The notes beneath the pieces were generated by a model. That model was not told where the DNA came from and made no database searches. It saw nothing but the letters and a program-made list of their open reading frames with translations. A stretch of 64,000 nucleotides of DNA from an uncultured Alphaproteobacteria bacterium (lineage in GTDB: Bacteria; Pseudomonadota; Alphaproteobacteria; HIMB59; GCA-002718135): the NCBI GenBank assembly GCA_902597795.1, contig CACJZA010000003.1:62001-126000 (forward strand). Direction: 5' to 3'. Both the position numbers and the translations under genes were made by a program. Below are positions 8,220 through 16,613 of the stretch, piece by piece. How positions within the stretch are numbered: position 1 is the first letter of the stretch; each line of letters opens with the position of its first letter.

Positions 8220-9923
8220 ATGGATAAATTTGTTTCTCAAACAGAAACTTCTTTAAAAAAGAAGAAAAGACGTTGGACTCCTAAAGGAAGACAAGTCGAA
8301 GATAAATATTTAGATGAAGTTTCTAAATTGTTTTCAGGATTAATATTTAAGCGAGATGAATTAATAGAATATTTGCATATATTACAGGATAAATTTGGTG
8401 TTTTATACGATAAGCATCTTGTAGCTTTATCAACTATTATTAACTTACCACTTTCTGAAATTTATGAAGTTGCAACTTTTTATGCTCACTTTAATATTGT
8501 CAAAGATAGTAAAGATTATAACCCAGTGAATGTTGTAAGGGTTTGTGAAAGTTTGACGTGTGAATTATTTGGCGCACACAAATTACTTCAAGATATAAAA
8601 AAATTAGAGAATAAAAATATAAAAGTTGTACCTGGGCCATGTATGGGAAGATGCAATCTTGCTCCTACTGTTTGCGTAGGAAAAAATTATGTTGATGTGG
8701 CTAATTTTGATAAAGTTAAAAAAACAATCGATGAAAAAAATTTTAACCCCTTCATTCCAGATTATATAAATTTATCTTCTTATAAAAAAAATGGTGGTTA
8801 TGAAATTGCGAACAAAATAAGAAATGGTGTTATCTCAAAAAAACAAGTTTTGGATTCATTAAATGAAAGTGGATTGAAAGGTAAGGGTGGAGCTGGATTT
8901 CCAACAGGAAAAAAATGGGAAATTGTTTCAAATTACAATGGTAAAAAATATGTTGCTGTTAACGGTGATGAAGGTGAACCAGGAACATTTAAGGATAGGT
9001 CATATTTAGAAAGTGATCCACATAGATTTTTAGAAGGAGCTCTAATTGCATCCTATTTTATAAATGCTCAAAAAGTTTACATTTATATGAGAGATGAATA
9101 TCCAACAGTTATAAAAATTTTACTTGATGAAATAAATAAAATGGAAGATGAAGAAATAATTCCAAAAGACTTTTTCATAGTAAGAAGAGGGGCAGGAGCT
9201 TATATTTGTGGAGAAGAGTCAGCAATGATAGAAAGTATTGAAGGCAAGAGAGGATTGCCAAGGCATAGACCACCTTATGTGGCTGAAATTGGTTTATTTG
9301 GATGTCCTACTTTAACAAATAATTTAGAAACTCTTTTTTGGGTAAGAGATATAATTGAAAAAGGAGCAAAGTGGTTTGCTGAAAAGGGCACCAATGGAAA
9401 TAAGGGTTTTCATAGTTTTTCAGTATCTGGAAGAGTAAAGAACCCGGGAGTAAAAGTTGCCCCGGCGGGTATAACAATTCAACAATTAATTGATGAGTAT
9501 TGCGATGGAATGGCAGATGGACATACTTTTAAAGGATATCTTCCTGGAGGTGCATCTGGCGGAATTCTTCCGGCTACTATGAATGATATTCCGCTTGATT
9601 ATGGATCGAAAGAATTAATGGATGCCGGATGTTTTTTGGGCTCAGCGGCAGTAGTTGTATTATCGGATCATGATAATATGAAAGATGTTGCACTTAATTT
9701 ACTAAAATTTTTCGAAGAGGAAAGTTGTGGTCAATGTACTCCATGCCGTTCCGGTACGGAAAAAACTGTTAAATTAATGCAAGAAAAAAATTGGAACAAG
9801 GAAAAATTAAAAGATTTAAGTGAAGTTATGGCTCAAGCATCGATATGTGGTTTAGGACAAGCTGCAACAAACCCATTAAATTCTGTTTTAAAATATTTTA
9901 GCAATGAAATAACTTATGACTAA
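8220..9923 (+). CDS. fdsB: NAD-dependent formate dehydrogenase beta subunit (NuoE-NuoF fusion)
   Basis: A 567-residue diaphorase subunit. Residues 1-160 form a NuoE/FdsG-like domain whose 2Fe-2S cysteines are CESLTC and CMGRC (C-x4-C and C-x3-C). Residues 170-567 are NuoF-like: FMN/NADH motifs KGKGGAGFPTGKKW and NGDEGEPGTFKDR, GAYICGEESAMIESIEGKRG, and a C-terminal 4Fe-4S site CGQCTPCRSGT with a distal Cys in SICGLGQ. It passes electrons from the alpha subunit to NAD+. The fused layout and length resemble Fdh1B of Methylobacterium extorquens rather than separate FdsG and FdsB. It overlaps the alpha-subunit start by 8 bp. Cytoplasmic; no signal peptide or membrane segment. Confidence 0.93.
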   Translation: MDKFVSQTETSLKKKKRRWTPKGRQVEDKYLDEVSKLFSGLIFKRDELIEYLHILQDKFGVLYDKHLVALSTIINLPLSEIYEVATFYAHFNIVKDSKDYNPVNVVRVCESLTCELFGAHKLLQDIKKLENKNIKVVPGPCMGRCNLAPTVCVGKNYVDVANFDKVKKTIDEKNFNPFIPDYINLSSYKKNGGYEIANKIRNGVISKKQVLDSLNESGLKGKGGAGFPTGKKWEIVSNYNGKKYVAVNGDEGEPGTFKDRSYLESDPHRFLEGALIASYFINAQKVYIYMRDEYPTVIKILLDEINKMEDEEIIPKDFFIVRRGAGAYICGEESAMIESIEGKRGLPRHRPPYVAEIGLFGCPTLTNNLETLFWVRDIIEKGAKWFAEKGTNGNKGFHSFSVSGRVKNPGVKVAPAGITIQQLIDEYCDGMADGHTFKGYLPGGASGGILPATMNDIPLDYGSKELMDAGCFLGSAAVVVLSDHDNMKDVALNLLKFFEEESCGQCTPCRSGTEKTVKLMQEKNWNKEKLKDLSEVMAQASICGLGQAATNPLNSVLKYFSNEITYD

Positions 9924-12669
9924 ACAGAAAACAAAATTTTATTTAAACGAAAAGTTAGTTGAAGCAAATGCTGATGAAACTATTTGGCAAGTTGCAAATA
10001 GACTTGGAACAGAAATCCCACATTTATGTTATTCGAATAAACCTGGCTATAGAGCAGATGGAAATTGTAGAGCATGTATGGTTGAAATTGAAGGAGAACG
10101 TGTGTTGGCGGCATCTTGTATTAGAAAGCCAACTGATAGTATGAAAGTTAGAACTTCATCAGAAAAGGCTAAAAAATCTAGAGAGTTAGTTTTTGAACTA
10201 CTGCTAGCAGACCAACCAAAAAAAGAAATTGCTCATGATAATAATTCTGACTTTTGGAAATGGATAGACAAAGTTGAAGTTAAAGAAAGTAGATTCCCAA
10301 AAAAAACTTCATGTCAGGCAGATGTTTCTCATCCTAGTATGGCTGTAAATCTAGATGCATGCATCCAATGTAATCTTTGTGTAAGAGCATGTAGAGAAGT
10401 TCAGGTCAACGATGTCATTGGAATGGCATATAGAGGTGAAAATTCTAAAATTGTATTCGATTTTGATGATCCAATGGGTGATAGCACATGTGTAGCATGT
10501 GGTGAATGTGTACAGGCTTGTCCTACTGGAGCATTAATGCCAGCATCCATTGTAGATCAAGATGGTGTTGGCCATAGTAATGTAGATAAAAAAATTGATA
10601 GTGTTTGTCCTTATTGTGGTGTGGGTTGTCAGATAGAATACAATGTAAAAGATAACAAAATTAAATATGTTAACGGTGTTGATGGTCCCGCAAACAAGAA
10701 CAGATTATGTGTAAAAGGAAGGTTTGGTTTTGATTATGTAAATAATCCAGAAAGACTTACAAAGCCATTGATTAGAATTAAAGATAAACCAAAAGACTTA
10801 CACCCAAGTATAAATTTTTCGAATATTCATGAATATTTTAGAGAAGCATCTTGGAATGAAGCTCTAGATTATGCAGCACAAGGATTTTTAAAACTTAATA
10901 AACAAAGAAATGGTATGAGTAATCTTGCAGGTTTTGGATCAGCTAAATGTTCAAATGAAGAAGCTTATTTATTTCAAAAATTAATAAGAACGGGTTTTAA
11001 TACAAATAATGTTGATCATTGTACAAGACTTTGTCATGCGTCTTCCGTAGCCGCTTTATTAGAAACTATTGGTTCAGGAGCTGTTACTGCTCCATTCTAT
11101 GAAGTTGAAAATTCTGATGTGATAATAGTCATTGGAGCAAATCCTACTGAAAACCATCCTGTTGCAGCAACTTTTTTTAAGAATGCTGCTAAAAAGGGTT
11201 CTAAATTAATTGTGATGGATCCTAGAGGGCATTCCTTAAAAAAATATGCAACTCATATGTTGCAATTTAAACCAGGATCTGACGTAGCCCTCTTAAATTC
11301 AATAATGAATGTTATTGTCGAAGAAAATTTGTTTAATTCCGAATATATAAAAAAACAAACTGAAGGATTTGAAAAATTAAGAAAACATTTAATGAATTAT
11401 TCACCTCATATAATGGAAAACGAAACAGGCATTGATCCAGAACTTATAAGAGAAGTAGCACGCTTATATGCCAATACAAATAAAGGAATAATTTTTTGGG
11501 GGATGGGAATTTCTCAACACACACATGGTACCGATAATGCTAGATGCTTAATTTCTCTAGCTTTAATGACAGGGAATGTTGGAAAAAGAGGATCTGGTTT
11601 ACATCCTTTAAGAGGACAAAATAATGTTCAAGGAGCATCTGATGCTGGTCTTATACCAATGATGTATCCTGATTACCAATTAGTTGATAAAGATAATAAT
11701 AGAGATTTTTTTGAAAAACTTTGGAACACTCCTTTAGATGATAAAAAAGGTCTAACAGTTGTTGAAATTATGGATGCTATTCACGATAATACAATTAAAG
11801 GGATGTATATACTTGGTGAAAATCCAGCAATGTCTGACCCTGATCTTAATCATGCAAGAGAAGCTCTACAAATGTTAGACCATTTAGTTGTTCAAGATAT
11901 TTTTTTAACTGAAACAGCAACATATGCGGATGTTATTTTCCCAGCTTCAGCATGGCCTGAAAAAAATGGAACAGTTACTAATACTAATAGACAAGTACAG
12001 ATGGGAAGAAAAGCTTTAGATTCTCCAGGTGAAGCTAAAGAAGATTGGTGGATAACGAACGAACTTGGAAAAAGAATGGGTTTAAATTGGAAATATAAAC
12101 ACCCCAAGGAAATTTATGAAGAAATGTCACTAACAATGCCTTCATTAAACAATATATCTTGGGAAAGATTAGAAAATGAAAACTCTGTAACCTATCCAAG
12201 TAAATCTCCAACTACACCAGGAGATGAAATTGTTTTTGGTGATAAATTTCCAAATGAAAATGGTAAAGGTAAATTTGTTCCAGCCAGTGTTACCGCACCA
12301 GATGAAGTACCTGATAAAGAATTTGCGATGATCCTAACTACTGGAAGGCAATTAGAGCATTGGCATACTGGAGCTATGACTAGAAAGGCATCAAATTTAG
12401 ATGCCATTGAACCAGAACCTTCAGTTTCAATATCGCCTAAAGATATAATTAAAAATAATATGAAAGCTGGTGATAAAATAAAAGTTACAACTAGAAGAGG
12501 CTCAATAGATATTAGAGTGAGGCAAGACAGGGCGATTCCTGACGGAGTTATATTTATGCCATTTTGTTATAATGAGTCTGCCGCTAATCTTTTAACTAAT
12601 CCAGCTTTAGATCCATATGGAAAAATTCCTGAATTTAAATATTGTGCAGCAAAAATTGAGAAGTTATAA
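9916..12669 (+). CDS. fdsA: NAD-dependent formate dehydrogenase alpha subunit (Mo/W-bis-MGD)
   Basis: A 917-residue catalytic subunit oxidising formate to CO2. Order: N-terminal 2Fe-2S ferredoxin domain (Cys38, 51, 54, 68), two 4Fe-4S ferredoxin motifs (CIQCNLCVRAC about 152-162, CVACGECVQAC about 194-204), the molybdopterin-domain 4Fe-4S site CPYCGVGC (about 233), then the bis-MGD oxidoreductase and C-terminal dinucleotide-binding domains. The active-site residue is Cys373 in HCTRLCHASS, encoded TGT, so not selenocysteine; the paired His374 is present. I do not see the extra H-x3-C-x2-C-x5-C cluster of complex I-like relatives. No Tat signal, so cytoplasmic. Closest in layout to M. extorquens Fdh1A, a tungsten enzyme; the metal here is not proved. 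Confidence 0.93.
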   Translation: MTKQKTKFYLNEKLVEANADETIWQVANRLGTEIPHLCYSNKPGYRADGNCRACMVEIEGERVLAASCIRKPTDSMKVRTSSEKAKKSRELVFELLLADQPKKEIAHDNNSDFWKWIDKVEVKESRFPKKTSCQADVSHPSMAVNLDACIQCNLCVRACREVQVNDVIGMAYRGENSKIVFDFDDPMGDSTCVACGECVQACPTGALMPASIVDQDGVGHSNVDKKIDSVCPYCGVGCQIEYNVKDNKIKYVNGVDGPANKNRLCVKGRFGFDYVNNPERLTKPLIRIKDKPKDLHPSINFSNIHEYFREASWNEALDYAAQGFLKLNKQRNGMSNLAGFGSAKCSNEEAYLFQKLIRTGFNTNNVDHCTRLCHASSVAALLETIGSGAVTAPFYEVENSDVIIVIGANPTENHPVAATFFKNAAKKGSKLIVMDPRGHSLKKYATHMLQFKPGSDVALLNSIMNVIVEENLFNSEYIKKQTEGFEKLRKHLMNYSPHIMENETGIDPELIREVARLYANTNKGIIFWGMGISQHTHGTDNARCLISLALMTGNVGKRGSGLHPLRGQNNVQGASDAGLIPMMYPDYQLVDKDNNRDFFEKLWNTPLDDKKGLTVVEIMDAIHDNTIKGMYILGENPAMSDPDLNHAREALQMLDHLVVQDIFLTETATYADVIFPASAWPEKNGTVTNTNRQVQMGRKALDSPGEAKEDWWITNELGKRMGLNWKYKHPKEIYEEMSLTMPSLNNISWERLENENSVTYPSKSPTTPGDEIVFGDKFPNENGKGKFVPASVTAPDEVPDKEFAMILTTGRQLEHWHTGAMTRKASNLDAIEPEPSVSISPKDIIKNNMKAGDKIKVTTRRGSIDIRVRQDRAIPDGVIFMPFCYNESAANLLTNPALDPYGKIPEFKYCAAKIEKL

Positions 12670-12676
12670 ATATTTT

Positions 12677-12799
12677 ATGATTAAAAAAACTTTAATAATT
12701 TTATTTCTTGTATTTAGTCCAATCACAGCATGCTCAACATTAAGTGAATTAAACGAAAGAGTTAAAGGTGATGGAGTTCCTTATATTCCTGGAATTTAA
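12677..12799 (+). CDS. Tiny putative lipoprotein (40 aa)
   Basis: The ORF track begins this frame inside the FDH gene, but the ATG at 12677, 7 bp after the FDH stop, gives a sensible 40-residue product: a basic start MIKKT, a hydrophobic stretch LIILFLVFSP and a lipobox-like ITAC (Cys19) followed by STLSELNERVKGDGVPYIPGI. The mature peptide would be about 22 residues, anchored by its lipidated Cys. No family is recognised; small lipoproteins of the entericidin or VirB7-like size class look similar. Its spacing implies cotranscription with the formate dehydrogenase genes, though a functional link is only a guess. Confidence 0.5.
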   Translation: MIKKTLIILFLVFSPITACSTLSELNERVKGDGVPYIPGI

Positions 12800-12811
12800 T
12801 TTATAAAATTC

Positions 12812-12837
12812 TTGTCGAATTTATAATATAATATAAA
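12812..12837 (+). promoter_or_regulatory. Weak candidate promoter of tRNA-Thr
   Basis: An AT-rich stretch with TTGTCG at 12812-12817 and TATAAA at 12832-12837 precedes the tRNA by 12 bp. The -10 position suits a start just upstream of the tRNA, but the 14-bp spacer from TTGTCG is too short, and TATAAT-like words repeat throughout this stretch. Listed as the probable promoter region rather than exact boxes. Confidence 0.25.
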
Positions 12838-12849
12838 TGCAAAATTAAT

Positions 12850-12925
<76 letters not shown>

Positions 12926-12937
12926 CCTTGACAAAAT

Positions 12938-13702
12938 TTAGGTTGAGTAAAACTGATATAAAGCAATCGATGTTGCATTAGAAACATTTAAACTATCAAT
13001 TTCATATTTTAAATTTTTTTTCGTGTTTATCTGCATTATTTCATCGCATTCTTTTTTTACTAATTCTCTAATACCTTTTCCTTCAGAACCAAAAACTAAG
13101 ACTGATTTTTGTGAAAAATTTAATTTTGAATTTTTATTTTTCGAACTGTCAAAACCGTAAACCCAATAATTATTTTTTTTAAGATAAGAAATAGCTCTTC
13201 TTATATTTGTCACTCTAATATAATTTACAATTTCTGCAGCACCAGAAGCTGATTTATAAAGTGATGAAGTCAATTCCGGTGAATTATCTTTACCAACTAT
13301 AATTCCCGCACAATCAAATAATGCACATGATCTCATTATTGAACCAATATTTTGAGGATCAGTTACTTGATCTAAAATTAATATTACTGATTTGGTTTTC
13401 TTACTTTCAACTTTTATAAATTCTTCTAAAACTGGCCTAGCAAAATCTTTTGTTTTTAGAACTACCCCCTGTGTTGTGTTCTCATTTCCAAATCTTCTTG
13501 TAAATTCATTTTGAGCAAGAATGGTAATTTTTTGTATTGTAGATTCATATTTTTTCGCAAAATTAATCTGATTTTTACTAATTATTAGCTCAATATGCTC
13601 TCTTTTATCATTTTGGAGAGCTGATCTAACAGAATGTTGACCAAAAATAGTATGAATTCCTTGATTTTTATTAGATTTATTGTTTCTAAACTTATTCATC
13701 AT
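12938..13702 (-). CDS. rlmB: 23S rRNA (guanosine-2'-O-)-methyltransferase RlmB (TrmH/SPOUT family)
   Basis: A 254-residue SPOUT methyltransferase with an N-terminal substrate-binding domain (GIHTIFGQHSVRSALQN at about 16-32) and the three C-terminal SPOUT motifs: DQVTDPQNIGSIMRSC (motif 1, about 111-126), VFGSEGKGIRELV (motif 2, about 203-215) and LNVSNATSIALYQF (motif 3, near the end). RlmB methylates a 23S rRNA guanosine (G2251 in E. coli) in the P-site region. Alternative: another TrmH paralogue such as a tRNA Gm18 enzyme, but the GxHxVxxAL start is RlmB-like. It starts MMNK, so the first or second Met may be used. It is transcribed away from the tuf cluster. Confidence 0.88.
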   Translation of the reverse strand: MMNKFRNNKSNKNQGIHTIFGQHSVRSALQNDKREHIELIISKNQINFAKKYESTIQKITILAQNEFTRRFGNENTTQGVVLKTKDFARPVLEEFIKVESKKTKSVILILDQVTDPQNIGSIMRSCALFDCAGIIVGKDNSPELTSSLYKSASGAAEIVNYIRVTNIRRAISYLKKNNYWVYGFDSSKNKNSKLNFSQKSVLVFGSEGKGIRELVKKECDEIMQINTKKNLKYEIDSLNVSNATSIALYQFYST

Positions 13703-13824
13703 TTAATATCACAGATTTGTCTAATTTATACAATCTAGATATGTACAAAATAGCATTTTTTGTCTAAAAGGCCGTTGCTTTTACGAGTATACGTATTTTG
13801 CAAAGGTGAAGCTGCTGTTTTAGA

Positions 13825-13854
13825 TTGACATATATACTAATTTATTAGTATTGG
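13825..13854 (+). promoter_or_regulatory. Candidate promoter for tRNA-Tyr/tRNA-Gly/tuf
   Basis: A consensus -35 TTGACA at 13825-13830 is followed after 18 bp by TATTGG (13849-13854), about 15 bp before the tRNA-Tyr gene. This is the only consensus -35 in the 167-bp gap between rlmB and the tRNA, and it is correctly placed to drive the whole tRNA-tuf-secE transcript. The -10 is poor. The rest of the gap holds no gene that I can see. Confidence 0.5.
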
Positions 13855-13869
13855 CCAATTTCTTCAAAC

Positions 13870-13955
13870 GGAGGGGTGGTCGAGTGGTTAAAGGCAGCGG
13901 ACTGTAAATCCGCCCGCGTGAGCGTACGTAGGTTCGAATCCTACCCCCTCCACCA
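13870..13955 (+). tRNA. tRNA-Tyr (anticodon GTA)
   Basis: An 86-nt class II tRNA with acceptor stem GGAGGGG/CCCCTCC, anticodon stem-loop CGGA-CTGTAAA-TCCG (anticodon GTA), a long variable arm (CCCGCGTGAGCGTAC region), T arm GTAGG/CCTAC and encoded CCA. First gene of the tRNA-Tyr, tRNA-Gly, tuf, tRNA-Trp, secE series, a conserved bacterial arrangement. Confidence 0.96.
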
Positions 13956-14013
13956 TTATGGAGGTAATGGGATGAAAGCATTAAAGTGAGTGTGTGAAGC
14001 AGTCAGTTTAGTT

Positions 14014-14087
14014 GCGGGTGTAGCTTAGTGGTAAAGCTCCAGCCTTCCAAGCTGGCTACGAGGGTTCGATTCCCTTCACCCGCTCCA
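14014..14087 (+). tRNA. tRNA-Gly (anticodon TCC)
   Basis: A 74-nt cloverleaf: acceptor GCGGGTG/CACCCGC, anticodon stem CCAGC/GCTGG enclosing CTTCCAA (anticodon TCC), T arm GAGGG/CCCTT region and encoded CCA with discriminator T. It lies 26 bp before the tuf start, so the tuf mRNA 5' end is probably produced by processing of this tRNA. Confidence 0.96.
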
Positions 14088-14113
14088 TAACAAAAAATTA
14101 TTGGGGTAAAAAA

Positions 14114-15304
14114 ATGGCTAAAGCAAAATTCGAGAGAAACAAACCGCATTGTAACATAGGAACTGTTGGTCACGTTGACCATGGTAAAACAACATTGACT
14201 GCTGCTATAACAAAAATATTAGCAGAATCAGGTGGAGCAGAATTTACAGATTATGCAAACATAGATAAAGCACCTGAAGAAAGAGAGCGTGGAATTACTA
14301 TTTCAACTGCTCACGTTGAATACGAAACAGAATCAAGACACTATGCTCACGTTGACTGTCCTGGACACGCCGATTATGTAAAAAACATGATCACTGGTGC
14401 TGCTCAAATGGATGGAGGTATCTTAGTTGTTAATGCAGCTGATGGACCAATGCCTCAAACAAGAGAACACATACTTTTAGCAAGACAGGTAGGTGTACCT
14501 GCCCTTGTTGTATACATGAACAAAGTTGATCAAGTAGATGATAAAGAGTTGATTGATCTTGTTGAAATGGAAATTAGAGAACTTCTAACATCTTATGAAT
14601 TCCCTGGTGATACTATCCCAATCATTAAGGGTTCAGCTTTAGCAGCCCTAGAAGGTAGAGATGATGAAATTGGTAAAAATTCAATTATGGAATTAATGAA
14701 AGCGGTTGACGAACATATACCACAACCTAGCCGACCAGTAGACCAACCTTTCTTAATGCCTGTTGAGGATGTTTTTTCAATTTCTGGAAGAGGTACAGTT
14801 GTAACTGGTAGAATTGAACAAGGACAAGTTAAAGTTGGAGAGGAAATTGAAATCTTAGGTATAAGAGAGCCCCAAAAAACTACTTGTACTGGTGTTGAAA
14901 TGTTCAGAAAACTTCTAGACTCTGGTGAAGCAGGAGATAACGTAGGCGTTCTTCTTCGTGGTACAAAAAGAGAGGAAGTTGAGCGAGGTCAAGTTTTAGC
15001 AAAACCTGGTTCGATTAAACCTCACACAAAATTTAAAGCAGAAGCATATGTTTTAAAAAAAGAAGAGGGTGGAAGACATACTCCATTCTTTTCAAACTAC
15101 AGACCTCAATTCTACTTTAGAACAACTGATGTAACTGGAACTATTAAATTGCCAGAAGGTACTGAAATGGTAATGCCTGGTGATAATATTGCCATGGAAG
15201 TTACCCTTTTGTCTCCAATTGCAATGGATAAAGGATTAAAATTTGCAATAAGAGAAGGTGGAAGAACAGTTGGCGCTGGAGTTGTCGCTGAAATTATTGA
15301 ATAG
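14114..15304 (+). CDS. tuf: Elongation factor Tu
   Basis: A full-length 396-residue EF-Tu, the GTPase that delivers aminoacyl-tRNA to the ribosome. G motifs are intact: GHVDHGKTT (G1, about 19-27), RGITI (G2 region), DCPGH (G3, about 81-85) and NKVD (G4, about 136-139). The C-terminal beta-barrel domains end with the standard [15 protein letters not shown]. It is flanked by tRNA-Gly and tRNA-Trp, i.e. the tufB-type location. There is no second tuf between fusA and rpsJ in this window, so this may be the only copy. RBS-like GGGG lies 7 bp upstream. Confidence 0.98.
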   Translation: MAKAKFERNKPHCNIGTVGHVDHGKTTLTAAITKILAESGGAEFTDYANIDKAPEERERGITISTAHVEYETESRHYAHVDCPGHADYVKNMITGAAQMDGGILVVNAADGPMPQTREHILLARQVGVPALVVYMNKVDQVDDKELIDLVEMEIRELLTSYEFPGDTIPIIKGSALAALEGRDDEIGKNSIMELMKAVDEHIPQPSRPVDQPFLMPVEDVFSISGRGTVVTGRIEQGQVKVGEEIEILGIREPQKTTCTGVEMFRKLLDSGEAGDNVGVLLRGTKREEVERGQVLAKPGSIKPHTKFKAEAYVLKKEEGGRHTPFFSNYRPQFYFRTTDVTGTIKLPEGTEMVMPGDNIAMEVTLLSPIAMDKGLKFAIREGGRTVGAGVVAEIIE

Positions 15305-15341
15305 TTTTAGAGATCGCTCTATTAGTTAGCCGATACTTATT

Positions 15342-15417
15342 AGGAGTGTAGCTCAACTGGTAGAGCACCGGTCTCCAAAACCGGGGGCTGCGGGTTCAAG
15401 TCCTGCCACTCCTGCCA
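15342..15417 (+). tRNA. tRNA-Trp (anticodon CCA)
   Basis: A 76-nt cloverleaf: acceptor AGGAGTG/CACTCCT, D arm GCTC/GAGC, anticodon stem CCGGT/ACCGG with loop CTCCAAA (anticodon CCA), T arm GCGGG/CCTGC, discriminator G and encoded CCA. It ends 15 bp before secE, the usual tuf-trnW-secE order. Confidence 0.97.
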
Positions 15418-15432
15418 AGAGAAACAAAAAAT

Positions 15433-15648
15433 ATGAATATTGAAAAAAAGAAAACATCGCCAGCCCTTTTTGTAAGACAAGTTAGACAAGAATTACAAAA
15501 AGTAACCTGGCCTCAAAGAAGAGATACTTTTATCTCTTCTGCAATAGTAATATTATTAATAATATTATTTTCATTATTTTTTCTTTTAACTGATCAAATA
15601 TGGTCTTTTTCAATAAGAAAAATAATTGAAATAGGTTCAGGTTTTTAA
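15433..15648 (+). CDS. secE: Preprotein translocase subunit SecE
   Basis: A 71-residue single-spanning SecE. A cytoplasmic segment with the conserved FVRQVRQELQKVTWPQRRDT (about residues 14-33) precedes one transmembrane helix (about 37-58). SecE clamps SecY in the SecYEG protein-conducting channel. This is the short one-helix form, not the three-helix E. coli type. Its stop overlaps the nusG start (TAATG), the standard secE-nusG pairing. Confidence 0.96.
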   Translation: MNIEKKKTSPALFVRQVRQELQKVTWPQRRDTFISSAIVILLIILFSLFFLLTDQIWSFSIRKIIEIGSGF

Positions 15649-16181
15649 TGAGCAAAGCAAGATGGTACGTTCTTCATGCCTATTCAGGTTATGAAAAAAA
15701 AGTTGCTGATAGTATTCTAGATCAGGCAACAAAACTTGGTGTTAAAGAACACATTGAAGAAATATCTGTTCCGGTTCAAAATATTGTTGAAGTAAAAAGG
15801 GGTGTAAGAGTTAATACAGAAAGAAAAATATTTCCAGGTTATATACTTATTAAAATGAGCTTAAATGATGATACTTGGCATATTATTAAAACAACTCCAA
15901 AGTTAAGTGGTTTTTTAGGCAACAAAGGTAAGCCAGTTCCAATTAGTAATGCTGAAGCAAAAAGAATATCTGAACAAGTTATTGACGGTGTAGAAAAATC
16001 TAGACCCGCAATAATGTACGATGTTGGAGAACAAGTAAAAGTAATTGATGGACCTTTTGCATCATTTAATGGTGAGGTCGAACAAATAGATGAAGATAAA
16101 GCTAGATTAAGAGTAGCAGTTTCAATTTTTGGAAGATCAACCCCTGTTGATTTAGAATATTCTCAGGTAGAAAAGGTATAA
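15648..16181 (+). CDS. nusG: Transcription termination/antitermination factor NusG
   Basis: A 177-residue NusG. The N-terminal NGN domain begins WYVLHAYSGYEKKVADSI and holds FPGYILIKM (about 64-72), which contacts RNA polymerase. The C-terminal KOW domain has GEQVKVIDGPFASFNGEV (about 126-143) and binds Rho or S10. It couples transcription with translation and modulates termination. Overlaps secE by one base; rplK follows after 3 bp, so secE-nusG-rplK-rplA are one tight unit. Confidence 0.98.
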   Translation: MSKARWYVLHAYSGYEKKVADSILDQATKLGVKEHIEEISVPVQNIVEVKRGVRVNTERKIFPGYILIKMSLNDDTWHIIKTTPKLSGFLGNKGKPVPISNAEAKRISEQVIDGVEKSRPAIMYDVGEQVKVIDGPFASFNGEVEQIDEDKARLRVAVSIFGRSTPVDLEYSQVEKV

Positions 16182-16184
16182 ACT

Positions 16185-16613
16185 ATGGCTAAAGAAATTT
16201 TAGGTTTAATTAAATTACAAATCCCTGCTGGAGGAGCAAACCCATCACCTCCTGTTGGTCCAGCTCTAGGACAAAGAGGTCTGAACATAATGGATTTTTG
16301 CAAAGCATTTAATGATAAAACAAAAGATCTAGAAAAAGGTGCACCGATACCAGTTATAATAACTGCATATAAAGATAGAAGTTTTGATTTTACAACAAAA
16401 TTACCACCTGTAAGTTATTATCTTAAAAAAGCAGCTAAAATAAAAAAAGGAAACTCAACTCCTGGAAGATCATTGGTTGGTAAAGTCTCAATGCAGGATA
16501 TTGAAAAAATTGCTAAAGAAAAAATGCAAGATTTAAATGCTATTGATCTAAATGGAGCAATGAATATGGTTAAAGGATCTGCCGTTTCAATGGGTATGGA
16601 GGTAGTGAGTTAA
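16185..16613 (+). CDS. rplK: 50S ribosomal protein L11
   Basis: A 142-residue L11. The N-terminal [20 protein letters not shown] signature binds the thiostrepton region; the C-terminal RNA-binding domain ends in the typical [20 protein letters not shown]11 binds the GTPase-associated centre of 23S rRNA next to L10 and takes part in factor binding and the RelA response. It starts 3 bp after nusG and overlaps rplA by one base. Confidence 0.98.
   Translation: MAKEILGLIKLQIPAGGANPSPPVGPALGQRGLNIMDFCKAFNDKTKDLEKGAPIPVIITAYKDRSFDFTTKLPPVSYYLKKAAKIKKGNSTPGRSLVGKVSMQDIEKIAKEKMQDLNAIDLNGAMNMVKGSAVSMGMEVVS

Noticed and set aside
9916-12669. Selenocysteine in the formate dehydrogenase
   Set aside because: The active-site codon at 11032-11034 is TGT (Cys) and no in-frame TGA occurs.
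12617-12676. N-terminal extension of the small lipoprotein into the FDH gene
   Set aside because: The upstream 20 residues overlap the conserved FDH C-terminus in another frame and would destroy the signal peptide; the ATG at 12677 is better.
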